Positions 26,296 to 35,311 of a DNA stretch of 50,737 nt are shown here, piece after piece. The notes below the pieces were generated by a model. That model was not told the DNA's origin and ran no database searches. It was given only the letters and a program-made list of their open reading frames with translations. How positions within the stretch are numbered: the first letter of the stretch is position 1; every line of letters starts with the position of its first letter. A program made the translations under genes and the position numbers. Source of the stretch: Treponema sp. (GTDB lineage: Bacteria > Spirochaetota > Spirochaetia > Treponematales > Treponemataceae); assembly GCA_016297405.1 (NCBI GenBank), contig JAEDGP010000006.1, positions 1-50,737 on the forward strand, given 5' to 3'.

Positions 26296-26670
26296 ATGAA
26301 AAGATTATTTGCGATTCGTGGCGCTACTTGCGCACAGAACACCCGGGAATCAATTACGGCACAGACTTTGAAAATGTGCAAAATGATTTTTGATCAAAAC
26401 CATCTAACCCCCCAGGATGTGGTTTCCATGCACTTTACTCTTACAAAAGACTTGGACACCATGAATCCATGTGCTGCTTTCAGAAAAGAAGAGAAGGATA
26501 TAGACACATCATCCATTCCTCTTTTTTGCAGCCAGGAAGCTTTCATTCAAGGCGGTCTTGAAAAAGTGATTCGTCTCATGGTCACCGTATACATGGATGA
26601 ACTTTCAAAACCCGAACACATCTATATTGATGGAGCAGAAAAACTCCGTCCCGATTTTGCGAAACAATAG
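26296..26670 (+). CDS. aroH: monofunctional chorismate mutase, AroH class
   Basis: 124 residues, the length of Bacillus AroH. All active-site residues of that family can be placed: Arg8 in AIRGAT, Cys and Glu in LFCSQEAF, Arg in VIRLMVTVY, Tyr in HIYIDGA and Arg in LRPDF. It converts chorismate to prephenate for Phe/Tyr synthesis in the cytoplasm. It stands alone, with no aromatic-pathway neighbours, between an SPFH-like gene and glgA. glgA starts 9 nt after its stop. Confidence 0.92.
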   Translation: MKRLFAIRGATCAQNTRESITAQTLKMCKMIFDQNHLTPQDVVSMHFTLTKDLDTMNPCAAFRKEEKDIDTSSIPLFCSQEAFIQGGLEKVIRLMVTVYMDELSKPEHIYIDGAEKLRPDFAKQ

Positions 26671-26679
26671 GAAATAATT

Positions 26680-28245
26680 ATGAAAATCTGGATTGCAAGC
26701 ATGGAATGTGCCGGAATAGTCGAAGCCGGTGGAGTCAAAAACGTTACATATTCCCTTTGCGAAGGTTTTTCAAAAGCTGGGCACGAAGTGACTTTGTTCA
26801 TTCCTGTTTTTGCTACAACCAGATTTGATTCCCTGGAGGATTTTGAACCCGATGTACTGGGGACTGAAATTTCCACATGCGAAACCAACATTTACGTTTC
26901 ATATTCTTCTGCAAAATTCAAAAATTTCAAAGGAAATGTCATACTGATAAATCATCCAGCTTTCTCCGAAAAACACGGTGTTTATGTTTATACCCAGGAA
27001 GAAGAGCAGGTGAACATGTCTCACAAGTGTGGTACAGGCCATATGGACATGCATTTTCTTGATACTATACTTTCAAAATCAGTCGCTTCCTACGGGACTT
27101 TGATCGATGCAACAAATCAGCCAGACATCATTCACTGTCAGGATGCTGCTACTGCCATAATTCCGTCCTATATCGAAAGTCTAAGACCTGATTTCTACAA
27201 AGACACTAAATGCATCGTCACAATCCACAATGCAGGACCCGCATATCACCACGAATTTAAGGACTCGTCGGAAGCATATTACTACACGGAACTAAAATAC
27301 GAATGGCTTCTTGCAGCCACTAATAATGCTAGAATCGAACCTTTTCTATTGGCATCTCTGCATGGACACCTTTCTACCGTTTCTGACTATTATGCTCAGG
27401 AATTACAGGATCCCAAAAACAATAATATCACCGATAACCTGGCAGGAATTTTTTATGAACGAGGAATCAAGATCGAAGGCATAACAAACGGAATTGACTA
27501 CAACCGATATGATCCTGAAAACACAGACAAATCAAGGCTTGCTTACAAGATTTTGTGCAAATCAGGCGATTTTTCAGGAAAATTCGATAACAGAAAATTC
27601 CTCATAGAACTTTTGAAAACCCCTGATAATACAGAACTTCCACAGGCAAAACGCTTTCTCAGCGACATAGAATTCTTTGGCCATCTAGATGATGAAACAT
27701 CAAAATCAGTATATTTCGTGTATCATGGACGCATAGTCTGGCAAAAAGGAATAAATCTGTTTTTGCAAGCCAGCGAAGAGATTCTTAAACGGCACCCGAA
27801 TGTTAAAATTATTGTATGCGGCCAAGGTGAACAATCCATCGAAGATACTGTACGCAAATTCGCTGAAAGTCACCAGGGCAGGGCAGTCTACATAAAAGGT
27901 TATAACCAATCCCTTTCAAGACTAGTTGTCGCAGCATCTGACTTTGCCGCAATGCCAAGTCATTTTGAACCTTGCTGTCTAGAGGACTTCATTGCCCAGC
28001 TTTACGGAACAATTCCGATTGCACATGCCACCGGTGGACTTCAGAAAATTATCCATGGAAAAACTGGTTTCCTTTACAAACCCAATACGCAGCAAATGCT
28101 TTCCCAGCAGATGGAAAAAGCAATTGAGCTGCATCATGAAAATAAAATCCAGCAAATGCAAATCTATGCATTTGGTTACGTGCAAACTGAATATTGCTGG
28201 AACAAGGTCATCGAAAAATACCTGAAATATTTTTCCGAAATCTAG
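26680..28245 (+). CDS. glgA: GT5-type glycogen/starch synthase-like glycosyltransferase, atypical motifs
   Basis: 521 residues, two Rossmann-like domains as in GlgA. Family segments: IASMECAGIVEAGGVKNV (N-terminal loop), IIHCQDAATA, ITNGIDYNRYDP, YHGRIVWQKGINLF, MPSHFEPCCLEDFIAQLYG and HATGGLQKIIHGKTGF. The usual KxGG lysine, which helps bind ADP-glucose, is Glu here (EAGG), and EPCGL has become EPCCLED. So it is a GT5 enzyme, probably polymerising alpha-1,4-glucan, but donor use may differ. The start ATG follows AGGAAATAATT and aroH. An A/T-rich stretch (28265-28290) follows without a clear terminator. Confidence 0.8.
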   Translation: MKIWIASMECAGIVEAGGVKNVTYSLCEGFSKAGHEVTLFIPVFATTRFDSLEDFEPDVLGTEISTCETNIYVSYSSAKFKNFKGNVILINHPAFSEKHGVYVYTQEEEQVNMSHKCGTGHMDMHFLDTILSKSVASYGTLIDATNQPDIIHCQDAATAIIPSYIESLRPDFYKDTKCIVTIHNAGPAYHHEFKDSSEAYYYTELKYEWLLAATNNARIEPFLLASLHGHLSTVSDYYAQELQDPKNNNITDNLAGIFYERGIKIEGITNGIDYNRYDPENTDKSRLAYKILCKSGDFSGKFDNRKFLIELLKTPDNTELPQAKRFLSDIEFFGHLDDETSKSVYFVYHGRIVWQKGINLFLQASEEILKRHPNVKIIVCGQGEQSIEDTVRKFAESHQGRAVYIKGYNQSLSRLVVAASDFAAMPSHFEPCCLEDFIAQLYGTIPIAHATGGLQKIIHGKTGFLYKPNTQQMLSQQMEKAIELHHENKIQQMQIYAFGYVQTEYCWNKVIEKYLKYFSEI

Positions 28246-28304
28246 CTGGATAAAATGTTTCATTAAAAAAAATTACTTTTTTTTAAAAATTTATACTTTG
28301 AGTG

Positions 28305-28333
28305 TTGACACAAAAAACACTTTAGTATATTAT
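28305..28333 (+). promoter_or_regulatory. strong sigma-70-type promoter of the tRNA-Thr/tRNA-Tyr unit
   Basis: Perfect -35 TTGACA (28305-28310), a 17-bp spacer and -10 TATTAT (28328-28333). The tRNA-Thr gene starts 31 nt after the -10. Confidence 0.85.
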
Positions 28334-28364
28334 CGTAATTGTTCGACACAACAACGAACAAAAC

Positions 28365-28437
28365 GCTGCCATAGCTCAGTTGGTAGAGCACGTGATTTGT
28401 AATCTCGGGGTCGTGGGTCCAAGTCCTACTGGCAGCT
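28365..28437 (+). tRNA. tRNA-Thr (anticodon TGT), atypical T-loop
   Basis: Acceptor GCTGCCA pairs with TGGCAGC, discriminator T. D-arm TAGCTCAGTTGGTAGAGC is canonical. The anticodon loop TTTGTAA gives TGT (28398-28400), reading ACA. Two oddities: the anticodon stem CGTGA/TCTCG has a T-T mismatch in the middle, and the T-loop reads TCCAAGT, so the nearly universal U55 is C. It may still work or be decaying. Confidence 0.88.
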
Positions 28438-28444
28438 TTAGTTC

Positions 28445-28524
28445 GGGGAGTTCGCATAGCGGCAATTGCAAGGGACTGTAAATCCCTCGGGAAACCTCCG
28501 TAGGTTCGAGTCCTACACTCCCCA
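28445..28524 (+). tRNA. tRNA-Tyr (anticodon GTA)
   Basis: Class II tRNA with a long variable arm. Acceptor GGGGAGT pairs with ACTCCCC, discriminator A. Anticodon loop CTGTAAA gives GTA. T-loop TTCGAGT is normal. Seven nt after tRNA-Thr, sharing its promoter and the terminator that follows. Confidence 0.96.
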
Positions 28525-28529
28525 CATCA

Positions 28530-28557
28530 AGAGTTAGAAACTTCTAACTCTTTTTTT
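28530..28557 (+). terminator. intrinsic terminator of the tRNA-Thr/Tyr unit
   Basis: AGAGTTAGAA pairs with TTCTAACTCT around a tiny loop, followed by seven Ts (28551-28557). It begins 6 nt after tRNA-Tyr. Confidence 0.93.
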
Positions 28558-28590
28558 ATGCCCTTCCAACCTATCCTTCATTTACATTGT

Positions 28591-28619
28591 TTGACAAAGA
28601 TTTCACTATAGATTATCTT
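28591..28619 (+). promoter_or_regulatory. promoter of the MBL-mltG-dnaG-rpoD unit
   Basis: Perfect TTGACA (28591-28596), 17-bp spacer, TATCTT (28614-28619). The GTG start at 28660 is 41 nt downstream. It could drive the whole run through rpoD, because gaps there are short. Confidence 0.65.
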
Positions 28620-28659
28620 AATAAAAAATAGAAATTTATTTTTCCTTCTGGAGATTTCA

Positions 28660-29598
28660 GTGAAAATCCGTTTTTGGGGCGTAAGGGGTTCTGTACCAAC
28701 ACCATTAACTCCTTTCCAAGTACAAGCCAAGATAACTGCTGCTATTCAGCGCATAAGCGAAAAGGATCTGAAATCCCCGGACGCAAGACAGAAATTCATT
28801 TCAGAACTCCCGTCATGGATTTACGGAACAACAGGTGGTAACACCTCTTGTGTGGAGCTTTTAGGAGAAAACGATTCCCATATAATCCTGGATGCAGGTT
28901 CCGGTTTGCGTCCTCTAGGAAAAGCCTTAGCCAAAACAGAAAGGAAAAACTTCAGTATTTTTTTGAGCCATTTTCACTGGGATCACATTCAGGGACTTCC
29001 ATTTTTTGATCCGGCTTACAAACCAGATTCAAAGATCGATTTTTATTCAGCAGTTGAAGATGCACGTCAAAAAATTTCTCTACAACAAGAACAAACTTTT
29101 TTTCCTGTAACATTTGACTCTATGGCAAAAAACGCTATATTTCATTATGTAAAATCCGGAGACACCTTGAAGGTGGAAGGATTCGACATCCATGTCTGCC
29201 AGATGTCCCATCCTGGAAAATCTCATTCCTTTGCTTTCGAACAAAATGGAAAAAAGTTCGTGTATGCCACTGACGTAGAGCTTTCACAACAGGACTTTGA
29301 AACAACCGATGACAGGGAAAAGGTATTCAGGAATGCAGACTGCATCGTTCTGGATTCGCAATATACTGTGGAAGAAGCATACAAGAAAGCCAACTGGGGA
29401 CACAGCGCATTCTGCTTCGCAATTGACTTTGCTTCCCACTGGGGAATAAAAAAACTTTTCCTGTTCCATCACGAACCTACTTACGATGATAAAAAACTGA
29501 ATTCTATCCTTGTTGCAGCCAGATGGTATGCACAATACATCGCACAGTCGGATCTGAAAGTTTATCTTGCCTGCGAAAATCAGGAATATGAAATCTAA
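28660..29598 (+). CDS. metallo-beta-lactamase-fold hydrolase
   Basis: 312 residues from a GTG with CTGGAG 6 nt upstream. The opening KIRFWGVRGSVPTP is typical of the MBL subgroup related to RNase Z and cyclic-nucleotide phosphodiesterases. Zinc ligands are HFHWDH (HxHxDH), the MSHPGKS histidine, ATDVE aspartate and a final FHHEP histidine. An insertion of about 60 residues (30-58 and after GNTSCVEL) is seen in spirochaete and other members. Cytoplasmic. Substrate cannot be told; a phosphodiester is the best guess. First gene of the mltG-dnaG-rpoD run. Confidence 0.85.
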   Translation: MKIRFWGVRGSVPTPLTPFQVQAKITAAIQRISEKDLKSPDARQKFISELPSWIYGTTGGNTSCVELLGENDSHIILDAGSGLRPLGKALAKTERKNFSIFLSHFHWDHIQGLPFFDPAYKPDSKIDFYSAVEDARQKISLQQEQTFFPVTFDSMAKNAIFHYVKSGDTLKVEGFDIHVCQMSHPGKSHSFAFEQNGKKFVYATDVELSQQDFETTDDREKVFRNADCIVLDSQYTVEEAYKKANWGHSAFCFAIDFASHWGIKKLFLFHHEPTYDDKKLNSILVAARWYAQYIAQSDLKVYLACENQEYEI

Positions 29599-29613
29599 CT
29601 AACTGGAGTTTTC

Positions 29614-30675
29614 ATGAAAAAAAACAAACTCGCCATAATTCTAGTATCAATCTTATCTTCCATTCTATTATTACTTGTCGCTTCCATATTGTTCATAAAA
29701 AACCAGGCGGGTGCAGTGGATGAAGGCAACAGTGAACAGATTCGCATCGAAGTTCCAAGCGGAACATCAGCACATGAGCTTGCTTCTTTACTCAAAAGTA
29801 AAGGTCTCATAAAAAACAAAGACATTTTCTATTTTTGTGCCAGATTTCCCATTTTTCACAGGATTGCCACAGGAAGATCAAACTCATTGCAGCTTAAAAG
29901 CGGAGTATACCATCTTAGCAAAAACATGAGCATGGACGACATGTTTGATGTACTTGAATCTGGAAAGCAGGACTACATAGTCATTTCCATTCCAGAAGGG
30001 TTGACCATCTCAAAAATTGGAAAAAAACTTGAAGAACGTGGAGTCTGCAGCGCTGACGATTTTCGAAAGGCGTGCTCCGATCCAGAAATTCTAGAAAAAT
30101 ACAAAATTCAGAATGAACTTTCCTTATGCGAAGGATTCCTCTTTCCAGATACGTATTACCTCAATCCAACGATGCAGGCCAGCGCAGTAGTAAACCTGAT
30201 GATTGAAAACTTCTTCAACCAGGCGAAACAAATTCCAAACATTGACCTGAACGATGCTGAAAAAATCAACCAAACAGTACGACTTGCTTCTGTAATTGAA
30301 AGGGAGTACAGACGGCCCGAAGAGGCTCCTTTGATTTCAAGCGTCTTCCATAATCGTCTAAAGATAGGAATGGGTTTGTACTCCTGTGCCACAGTTGAAT
30401 ACATCATCACAGAAATCGAAGGCCGTTCACACCCGGAAGTCATTACGTATAATGACCTGAAAATCGATAGTCCTTACAATACATACAAATGGGCAGGATT
30501 GCCTCCTGGAGCAATTTCAAATCCTGGAAAAACAGCTTTAACTGCTGCTTTGAATCCTGCAAAGACAAAGTACCTGTATTTCAGGCTCATAGACGCAAAA
30601 AGCGGCAAGCACGTTTTCACCTCTGATTTTTCGGACCATGTTAATGAAGGCTTTTCCGCTTCTACAAAGAAATAA
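29614..30675 (+). CDS. mltG: endolytic murein transglycosylase MltG
   Basis: 353 residues. One N-terminal membrane helix (LAIILVSILSSILLLLVASILFI, 6-28), a LysM-like region (about 45-120, VPSGTSAHELASLLKSKGLI), then the YceG domain. The catalytic Glu229 lies in ASVIERE, followed by RPEEAPLISSVFHNRL; YNTYKWAGLPPGAISNPG is the conserved late motif. It cuts nascent glycan strands in the periplasm and so sets chain length, which suits the cell-elongation genes 7 kb downstream. CTGGAG precedes its ATG; dnaG follows by 18 nt. Confidence 0.95.
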   Translation: MKKNKLAIILVSILSSILLLLVASILFIKNQAGAVDEGNSEQIRIEVPSGTSAHELASLLKSKGLIKNKDIFYFCARFPIFHRIATGRSNSLQLKSGVYHLSKNMSMDDMFDVLESGKQDYIVISIPEGLTISKIGKKLEERGVCSADDFRKACSDPEILEKYKIQNELSLCEGFLFPDTYYLNPTMQASAVVNLMIENFFNQAKQIPNIDLNDAEKINQTVRLASVIEREYRRPEEAPLISSVFHNRLKIGMGLYSCATVEYIITEIEGRSHPEVITYNDLKIDSPYNTYKWAGLPPGAISNPGKTALTAALNPAKTKYLYFRLIDAKSGKHVFTSDFSDHVNEGFSASTKK

Positions 30676-30693
30676 ATTGCTTAGGGATGAACG

Positions 30694-32484
30694 ATGGCGG
30701 GATTGATTTCCAAAGAAACCATAGATGAAGTTCAAATAAAGACAAACATGGTTGCCGTAATCGGCGAATATACAAAACTTGAATCCAAGGGATCTGAATG
30801 GTGGGGCTGCTGCCCGTTTCATAGCGAAAAGACCGCGTCTTTCCATATTGAGCCGGATAAACACTTTTTTTATTGCTTTAGTTGCCACAAAGGCGGAGAC
30901 ATCATAAAATTCATCATGGAAATGGAAAAAATTTCCTATCCCAATGCAATTGAATACCTGGCACATAAAAGCGATATACAAATAAAATATTCCGACGGTA
31001 CGTCAGGTGCAAAGGAAAATCCCGAAAGAAAAAGAATTCAGGAAAATATTGAACTTTATGAGCGAACATCATCCATGTTCCACTATATGCTCACTGAGAC
31101 TCCACAAGGCAAAGGGGCGTTAGAATACATTTCAAATCGAGGCATATCTATCGATACCATCAAGAAATTTCGACTGGGATATGCGCCTGAAAACCGACAC
31201 TGGCTAAAGGATTTTCTGACAAAGAAAAATTATTCAAAGGATTTTCTTTCTCAATCAGGACTTTTTAGCAAAAATTATCCAGATGTCGCTTTTTTTTCGA
31301 ATCGACTCATATTTCCCATTTTTAACACCACGGGACAGGCTGTTGCTATGGGAGGCAGACGACTTGATAACAACCCGAAAAGCCCAAAATATCTGAATTC
31401 AGGTGATTTAATTCAATTTAAAAAAGGAGAGCTGCTATACGCTTTCAACTTTGCAAAAAAAGCAATCAAAGAAAACAAAAAGGTAATCTTTTGCGAAGGA
31501 TACATGGATTGCATTGCGTACCACCAATGCGGAATCGAATATGCAGTTGCGCCACTTGGAACTGCACTTACAGATCAGCAGATTCTGCTCATAAAACCTT
31601 TCGTAAGCGAAGTTCTTCTTTCATTCGATTCCGATGGAGCAGGGCAAACAGCAACTATAAGAGCTATCATGATGCTCAGAAAGCAAGGAATCACATCAAG
31701 AATAATCCGGCTGAACGGAGGAAAAGACCCTGCAGAAATCATGCTTTCTTTTGGTAAAGATTCATTGACAAATGCAGTTAACAATGCTATTATTGATGGC
31801 GACTTTTTAATATCTAAACTAGGGAAGGAGTATCCTATCGATACTCCTGAGGGAAAGGCAAATGCTGCCATGGCATTTTTCCCATTTCTTGAAGCTCTAC
31901 AACTAGATACTCAAAAAGAATCCTGGCTTGAACGATTAAGCCAGGCGTTTGATTTAAAGCTGGAGGCTGTGAAAAGGGATTTTCAAAATCGAAAGCAGGA
32001 AAAAGAGCATCGGATATTTCGGCAGCCAGCAATCCAATCTGAAAATCAGCAGAAAGTCATAAAACTCACAGCTGAACTCAGGGCAGTTCTGGCAGTAATA
32101 GCCCATCTTGAAAATTTCAACCTGATGCATTCCCAACTGAAACTTAATGATTTTGAAGAAGAACCGGCTCGCAATCTTTTTGCAATTTTGGAGGAATGTT
32201 TCAAAGAAAACTCTCTGACGATACCAGGCATATTAAGTCATTGTACTGACGGACAAATGTCGAATTTAATAACAAGCGTGATTTCCATGGGTGAATTCAA
32301 GGAAAGAAATGACATTGCAGTTCGTGACTCAATAAACCTGATAAAACGGAAAAGCTTAGAAAAGTATCGTTCAAAACTTCTTGAACGAATAAAAAACTTC
32401 AACGCTATAACTGTCGACGATCAGATTACTCTCCAGAAACTTCTTTCTGAAAAAATTGAGCTTGATAACAGGCTCAAGCAATAA
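30694..32484 (+). CDS. dnaG: DNA primase DnaG
   Basis: 596 residues, normal length. N-terminal CHC2 zinc ribbon: C40, H43, C61, C64. Catalytic core with the RNA-polymerase-like segment (RLIFPIFNTTGQAVAMGGRRLD) and TOPRIM motif VIFCEGYMDCIAYHQ followed by LSFDSDGAGQ. The C-terminal 150 residues form the helicase-binding part. It makes RNA primers at the replication fork. Position directly before rpoD is the classic macromolecular-synthesis operon, without rpsU here. Confidence 0.97.
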   Translation: MAGLISKETIDEVQIKTNMVAVIGEYTKLESKGSEWWGCCPFHSEKTASFHIEPDKHFFYCFSCHKGGDIIKFIMEMEKISYPNAIEYLAHKSDIQIKYSDGTSGAKENPERKRIQENIELYERTSSMFHYMLTETPQGKGALEYISNRGISIDTIKKFRLGYAPENRHWLKDFLTKKNYSKDFLSQSGLFSKNYPDVAFFSNRLIFPIFNTTGQAVAMGGRRLDNNPKSPKYLNSGDLIQFKKGELLYAFNFAKKAIKENKKVIFCEGYMDCIAYHQCGIEYAVAPLGTALTDQQILLIKPFVSEVLLSFDSDGAGQTATIRAIMMLRKQGITSRIIRLNGGKDPAEIMLSFGKDSLTNAVNNAIIDGDFLISKLGKEYPIDTPEGKANAAMAFFPFLEALQLDTQKESWLERLSQAFDLKLEAVKRDFQNRKQEKEHRIFRQPAIQSENQQKVIKLTAELRAVLAVIAHLENFNLMHSQLKLNDFEEEPARNLFAILEECFKENSLTIPGILSHCTDGQMSNLITSVISMGEFKERNDIAVRDSINLIKRKSLEKYRSKLLERIKNFNAITVDDQITLQKLLSEKIELDNRLKQ

Positions 32485-32504
32485 ACAATAAAAAAGGTAT
32501 ACCA

Positions 32505-34304
32505 ATGGACCAGGAATCACCTGCAATCTCAAAAATTCTTGAATATGCAAAAGAAAAGAATGTAATTTCATGGGACGAAATTACAACTCTCGTTGGCCAG
32601 GATTTCGTAAATTCTCCTGAAATGGAAACTGCACTACAGACTTTTAATGAACACAAGATCCAGGTTGTTGAAACATCTATCATCGATATGGATGAAAAAC
32701 AAGACGAGATAGTCGAAGAAGATGATGAAGAAGATGCAATGCTGGATAACGAAGACGATGAAGACACTCCAGAAGATGAAACTGCAAAGCTTGCATCAAA
32801 ACTAGTGAACAGCGATAAAGAATCTAATGTTGATGATCCAATCAGACTATATCTTCGGGAAATAGGCAAAGAAAACCTTTTGACAGCAGAACAGGAAGTC
32901 ACATATTCCAAACGGATGGAAGATGGAAAGAATATAATCAAGGACGTCATCATCAACAGCGGAATCATGATTCCAGAATTCTTTGCGATTGCACAGAAAG
33001 CTTTCACAAGAATCGATATTCACGAGCCTGGCCGACCACGAAAAGAAATCAACGAAGAAATGGCAGAAAAGAAGAGGCTCAAGAGCTGTTACAGCGAATA
33101 CATAAAGCCTTGTCTTACAGAAATGAAACAGTATATGGCTTTAAAAAAGCAGCTTTTCGAAACAGATCAGACAAGCCGAATTTTCGACAATCCGCAGCTT
33201 GTAGCTTTAAGGGAAAAAATCAAGCCGCATCTTCTTAAGGTAGACATTCAGAGCGAAGAGCTTGATAAATTCAATCAGAAATTTCTTGATGCAACCCAAA
33301 AAATCGAAGAATATCATCAGAAGCAAGAAAAAAAGATGAAGGAACTTAGAATTTCCAATTCATCTGAATTAAGAAGTCTTGGACGCAGAGTTTCTATCCG
33401 CTCAGAATCCGCAAAACTTGAAGCTGAACTGAACATGACAACTGACGATATCCGCGAAATCTACACACAAATTCAGAAAATCGACCGTAAGCTCAGTCGC
33501 CTTGAATACGAATTCGAAAATACTATTGATGAAATTCTTGAAAAAGCCAAAGAGATCAAGCGGGGAAGCCGCATGATGGAACAGGCAAAAAACAAACTCA
33601 TCAACGCAAACCTTCGTCTTGTTGTATCTATCGCAAAAAAATACACCAACCGTGGGCTTCAGTTTTTTGATCTTGTTCAGGAAGGAAATATCGGCCTTAT
33701 CAAAGCTGTTGAAAAATTTGAATACCGAAAAGGTTTTAAATTCTCCACCTATGCCACATGGTGGATCCGACAGGCAATCACACGTTCTATTTCAGACCAG
33801 GCTCGCACAATTCGAGTACCTGTACATATGATAGAACAGATTAACAAGGTTGTTCGCGAAAGCCGCCAGCTTATGCAGAAGCTTGGTCGCGAACCAACTG
33901 ACGAAGAAATTGCACAGCAGCTTGGATGGCCACTTGCACGAGTCAAGCAGGTTAAGAATGTTGCCAGAGAACCAATTTCCCTGGAAACACCAATCGGAGA
34001 AGAGGAAGATTCATCCCTGGGAGATTTCATCGAAGACAAGGAAGTTGAAAATCCTGCAACACAGACTGCATACACATTGCTCCAGGAGCAGCTTAGGGAA
34101 GTTCTTAGCACACTACCAACCCGTGAACAGGAAGTCCTTAAAATGCGTTTCGGGCTTGACGATGGATATTCTCTTACACTGGAAGAAGTTGGTCTTTACT
34201 TCAACGTTACACGTGAGCGTATCCGTCAGATTGAAGCAAAAGCCCTTCGCAGGCTACGTCACCCCCGTCGTGCAAATGGCCTTAGGGATTACATTGAAAC
34301 CTGA
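32505..34304 (+). CDS. rpoD: primary sigma factor RpoD (sigma-70)
   Basis: 599 residues. Acidic region 1.1 with a run of Asp/Glu at about 62-92; region 1.2 VDDPIRLYLREIG; a non-conserved insertion (about 150-340); region 2 with NANLRLVVSIAKKY, QEGNIGLIKAVEKF and FKFSTYATWWIRQAI; region 3; region 4 with the helix-turn-helix VTRERIRQIEAKALRRLRHP. Directs RNA polymerase to promoters of the TTGACA/TATAAT kind seen elsewhere in the window. 20 nt after dnaG with AAAAGG as ribosome site. Confidence 0.97.
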   Translation: MDQESPAISKILEYAKEKNVISWDEITTLVGQDFVNSPEMETALQTFNEHKIQVVETSIIDMDEKQDEIVEEDDEEDAMLDNEDDEDTPEDETAKLASKLVNSDKESNVDDPIRLYLREIGKENLLTAEQEVTYSKRMEDGKNIIKDVIINSGIMIPEFFAIAQKAFTRIDIHEPGRPRKEINEEMAEKKRLKSCYSEYIKPCLTEMKQYMALKKQLFETDQTSRIFDNPQLVALREKIKPHLLKVDIQSEELDKFNQKFLDATQKIEEYHQKQEKKMKELRISNSSELRSLGRRVSIRSESAKLEAELNMTTDDIREIYTQIQKIDRKLSRLEYEFENTIDEILEKAKEIKRGSRMMEQAKNKLINANLRLVVSIAKKYTNRGLQFFDLVQEGNIGLIKAVEKFEYRKGFKFSTYATWWIRQAITRSISDQARTIRVPVHMIEQINKVVRESRQLMQKLGREPTDEEIAQQLGWPLARVKQVKNVAREPISLETPIGEEEDSSLGDFIEDKEVENPATQTAYTLLQEQLREVLSTLPTREQEVLKMRFGLDDGYSLTLEEVGLYFNVTRERIRQIEAKALRRLRHPRRANGLRDYIET

Positions 34305-34316
34305 GTGTTTTGATTG

Positions 34317-34345
34317 TAGACATAACGAACTAATTATTATATATT
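34317..34345 (+). promoter_or_regulatory. possible promoter of the zinc ribbon protein gene
   Basis: TAGACA (34317-34322), 17-bp spacer, TATATT (34340-34345), 33 nt before the ATG at 34378. The -35 is only a partial match. Confidence 0.4.
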
Positions 34346-34377
34346 TTAAAAGATATACTATCTAAAAGGATTTTCTA

Positions 34378-35298
34378 ATGGAAACAACAGATATATTCGA
34401 AAAACTTAAGTCACTTCAAGTAATTCTTGCTAGAAAATATGAACTTGAAGCAAAAATCGATGAAGCTCCTAAACAGCTTGGAACACAGGATGAATTCCTT
34501 GCAAAACTCAAAAAAGACTTCATCGCCAAAAACGAAGAATACGAAGCTGTAAAGGAAAAAGTTCTCCAGCTCAAAAATGAACTTGACGAAGTCGTTAAGA
34601 CTCGTGAAGAAAACGAAAAGAGCATGGATAGCATTACTTCAAACCGCGAATTCGAAGCTCTTGAAAAACAGATTGATGAATTGAAGAACAGAGAAGATTC
34701 TGTTCGCAAGGAACTTCAGAAAGAAGAAAAGAATCTTGCAGATTTGAACGATCTTATAAAGTCAACAGAAACAATGATTAACTCACAGGAATCTGATTTG
34801 AATACCTCAAAAGGCGCCTTGGACGAACAGATTGCTGCATATAAAGAGGAGCTTGAATCTCTTTCTGCTCAAGAAAATGAATTGAAGCCTGATCTTGATC
34901 AGGAAATTCTTTTCAAATTCGAAAGAATCATCCGCAGAAATACGGATGGTATTGTAGCTGTAAAAAACGGCGTATGTACTGGCTGTCACATGATTCTTCC
35001 AGCTCAATTTGCAAATGAAGTTCATGATGGGAACAGCACTCTTTTCTGCCCATACTGCAGCCGCATTCTTTTCTACGAAGAAGCTGAAGATGATTCACAG
35101 GAAATATACTTCAATGATGCCGGAAGCCTCTCCGACGATGATGATTTGTTTGAAGATGAAGATGGTGAAGAAGATGAAGATGATGATTTGAACGAATCTG
35201 ACGACCTTTCATCTGATTCTTTTGATGACGAATCAGATAATGTAGATGATGATCTTTCAGATGAAGAAGACGATTCTGAAAGTGATTCTGACAACTAA
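34378..35298 (+). CDS. coiled-coil C4 zinc ribbon protein with acidic tail
   Basis: 306 residues in three parts. About 1-175 is a long helical coiled coil rich in Glu/Lys. A C4 zinc ribbon follows: C200/C203 (CTGCHMILP) and C224/C227 (CPYCSRILF). The last 70 residues (about 235-306) are almost only Asp, Glu and Ser. The first two parts match the widespread zinc ribbon family (DUF164/CdsZ-like) with a suggested nucleic-acid-linked role; the tail is an addition. It lies between rpoD and rnpB and has AAAAGGA before its ATG. Precise function unknown. Confidence 0.82.
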   Translation: METTDIFEKLKSLQVILARKYELEAKIDEAPKQLGTQDEFLAKLKKDFIAKNEEYEAVKEKVLQLKNELDEVVKTREENEKSMDSITSNREFEALEKQIDELKNREDSVRKELQKEEKNLADLNDLIKSTETMINSQESDLNTSKGALDEQIAAYKEELESLSAQENELKPDLDQEILFKFERIIRRNTDGIVAVKNGVCTGCHMILPAQFANEVHDGNSTLFCPYCSRILFYEEAEDDSQEIYFNDAGSLSDDDDLFEDEDGEEDEDDDLNESDDLSSDSFDDESDNVDDDLSDEEDDSESDSDN

Positions 35299-35311
35299 CT
35301 GGAATAATTTT

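Noticed and set aside
28262..28292. terminator after glgA
   Set aside because: Only an A/T-run pairing (A8 with T8) with no GC stem; too weak to call.
33850..34365. 171-codon overlapping frame inside rpoD
   Set aside because: Out of frame with the fully conserved sigma regions 3-4; no independent support.
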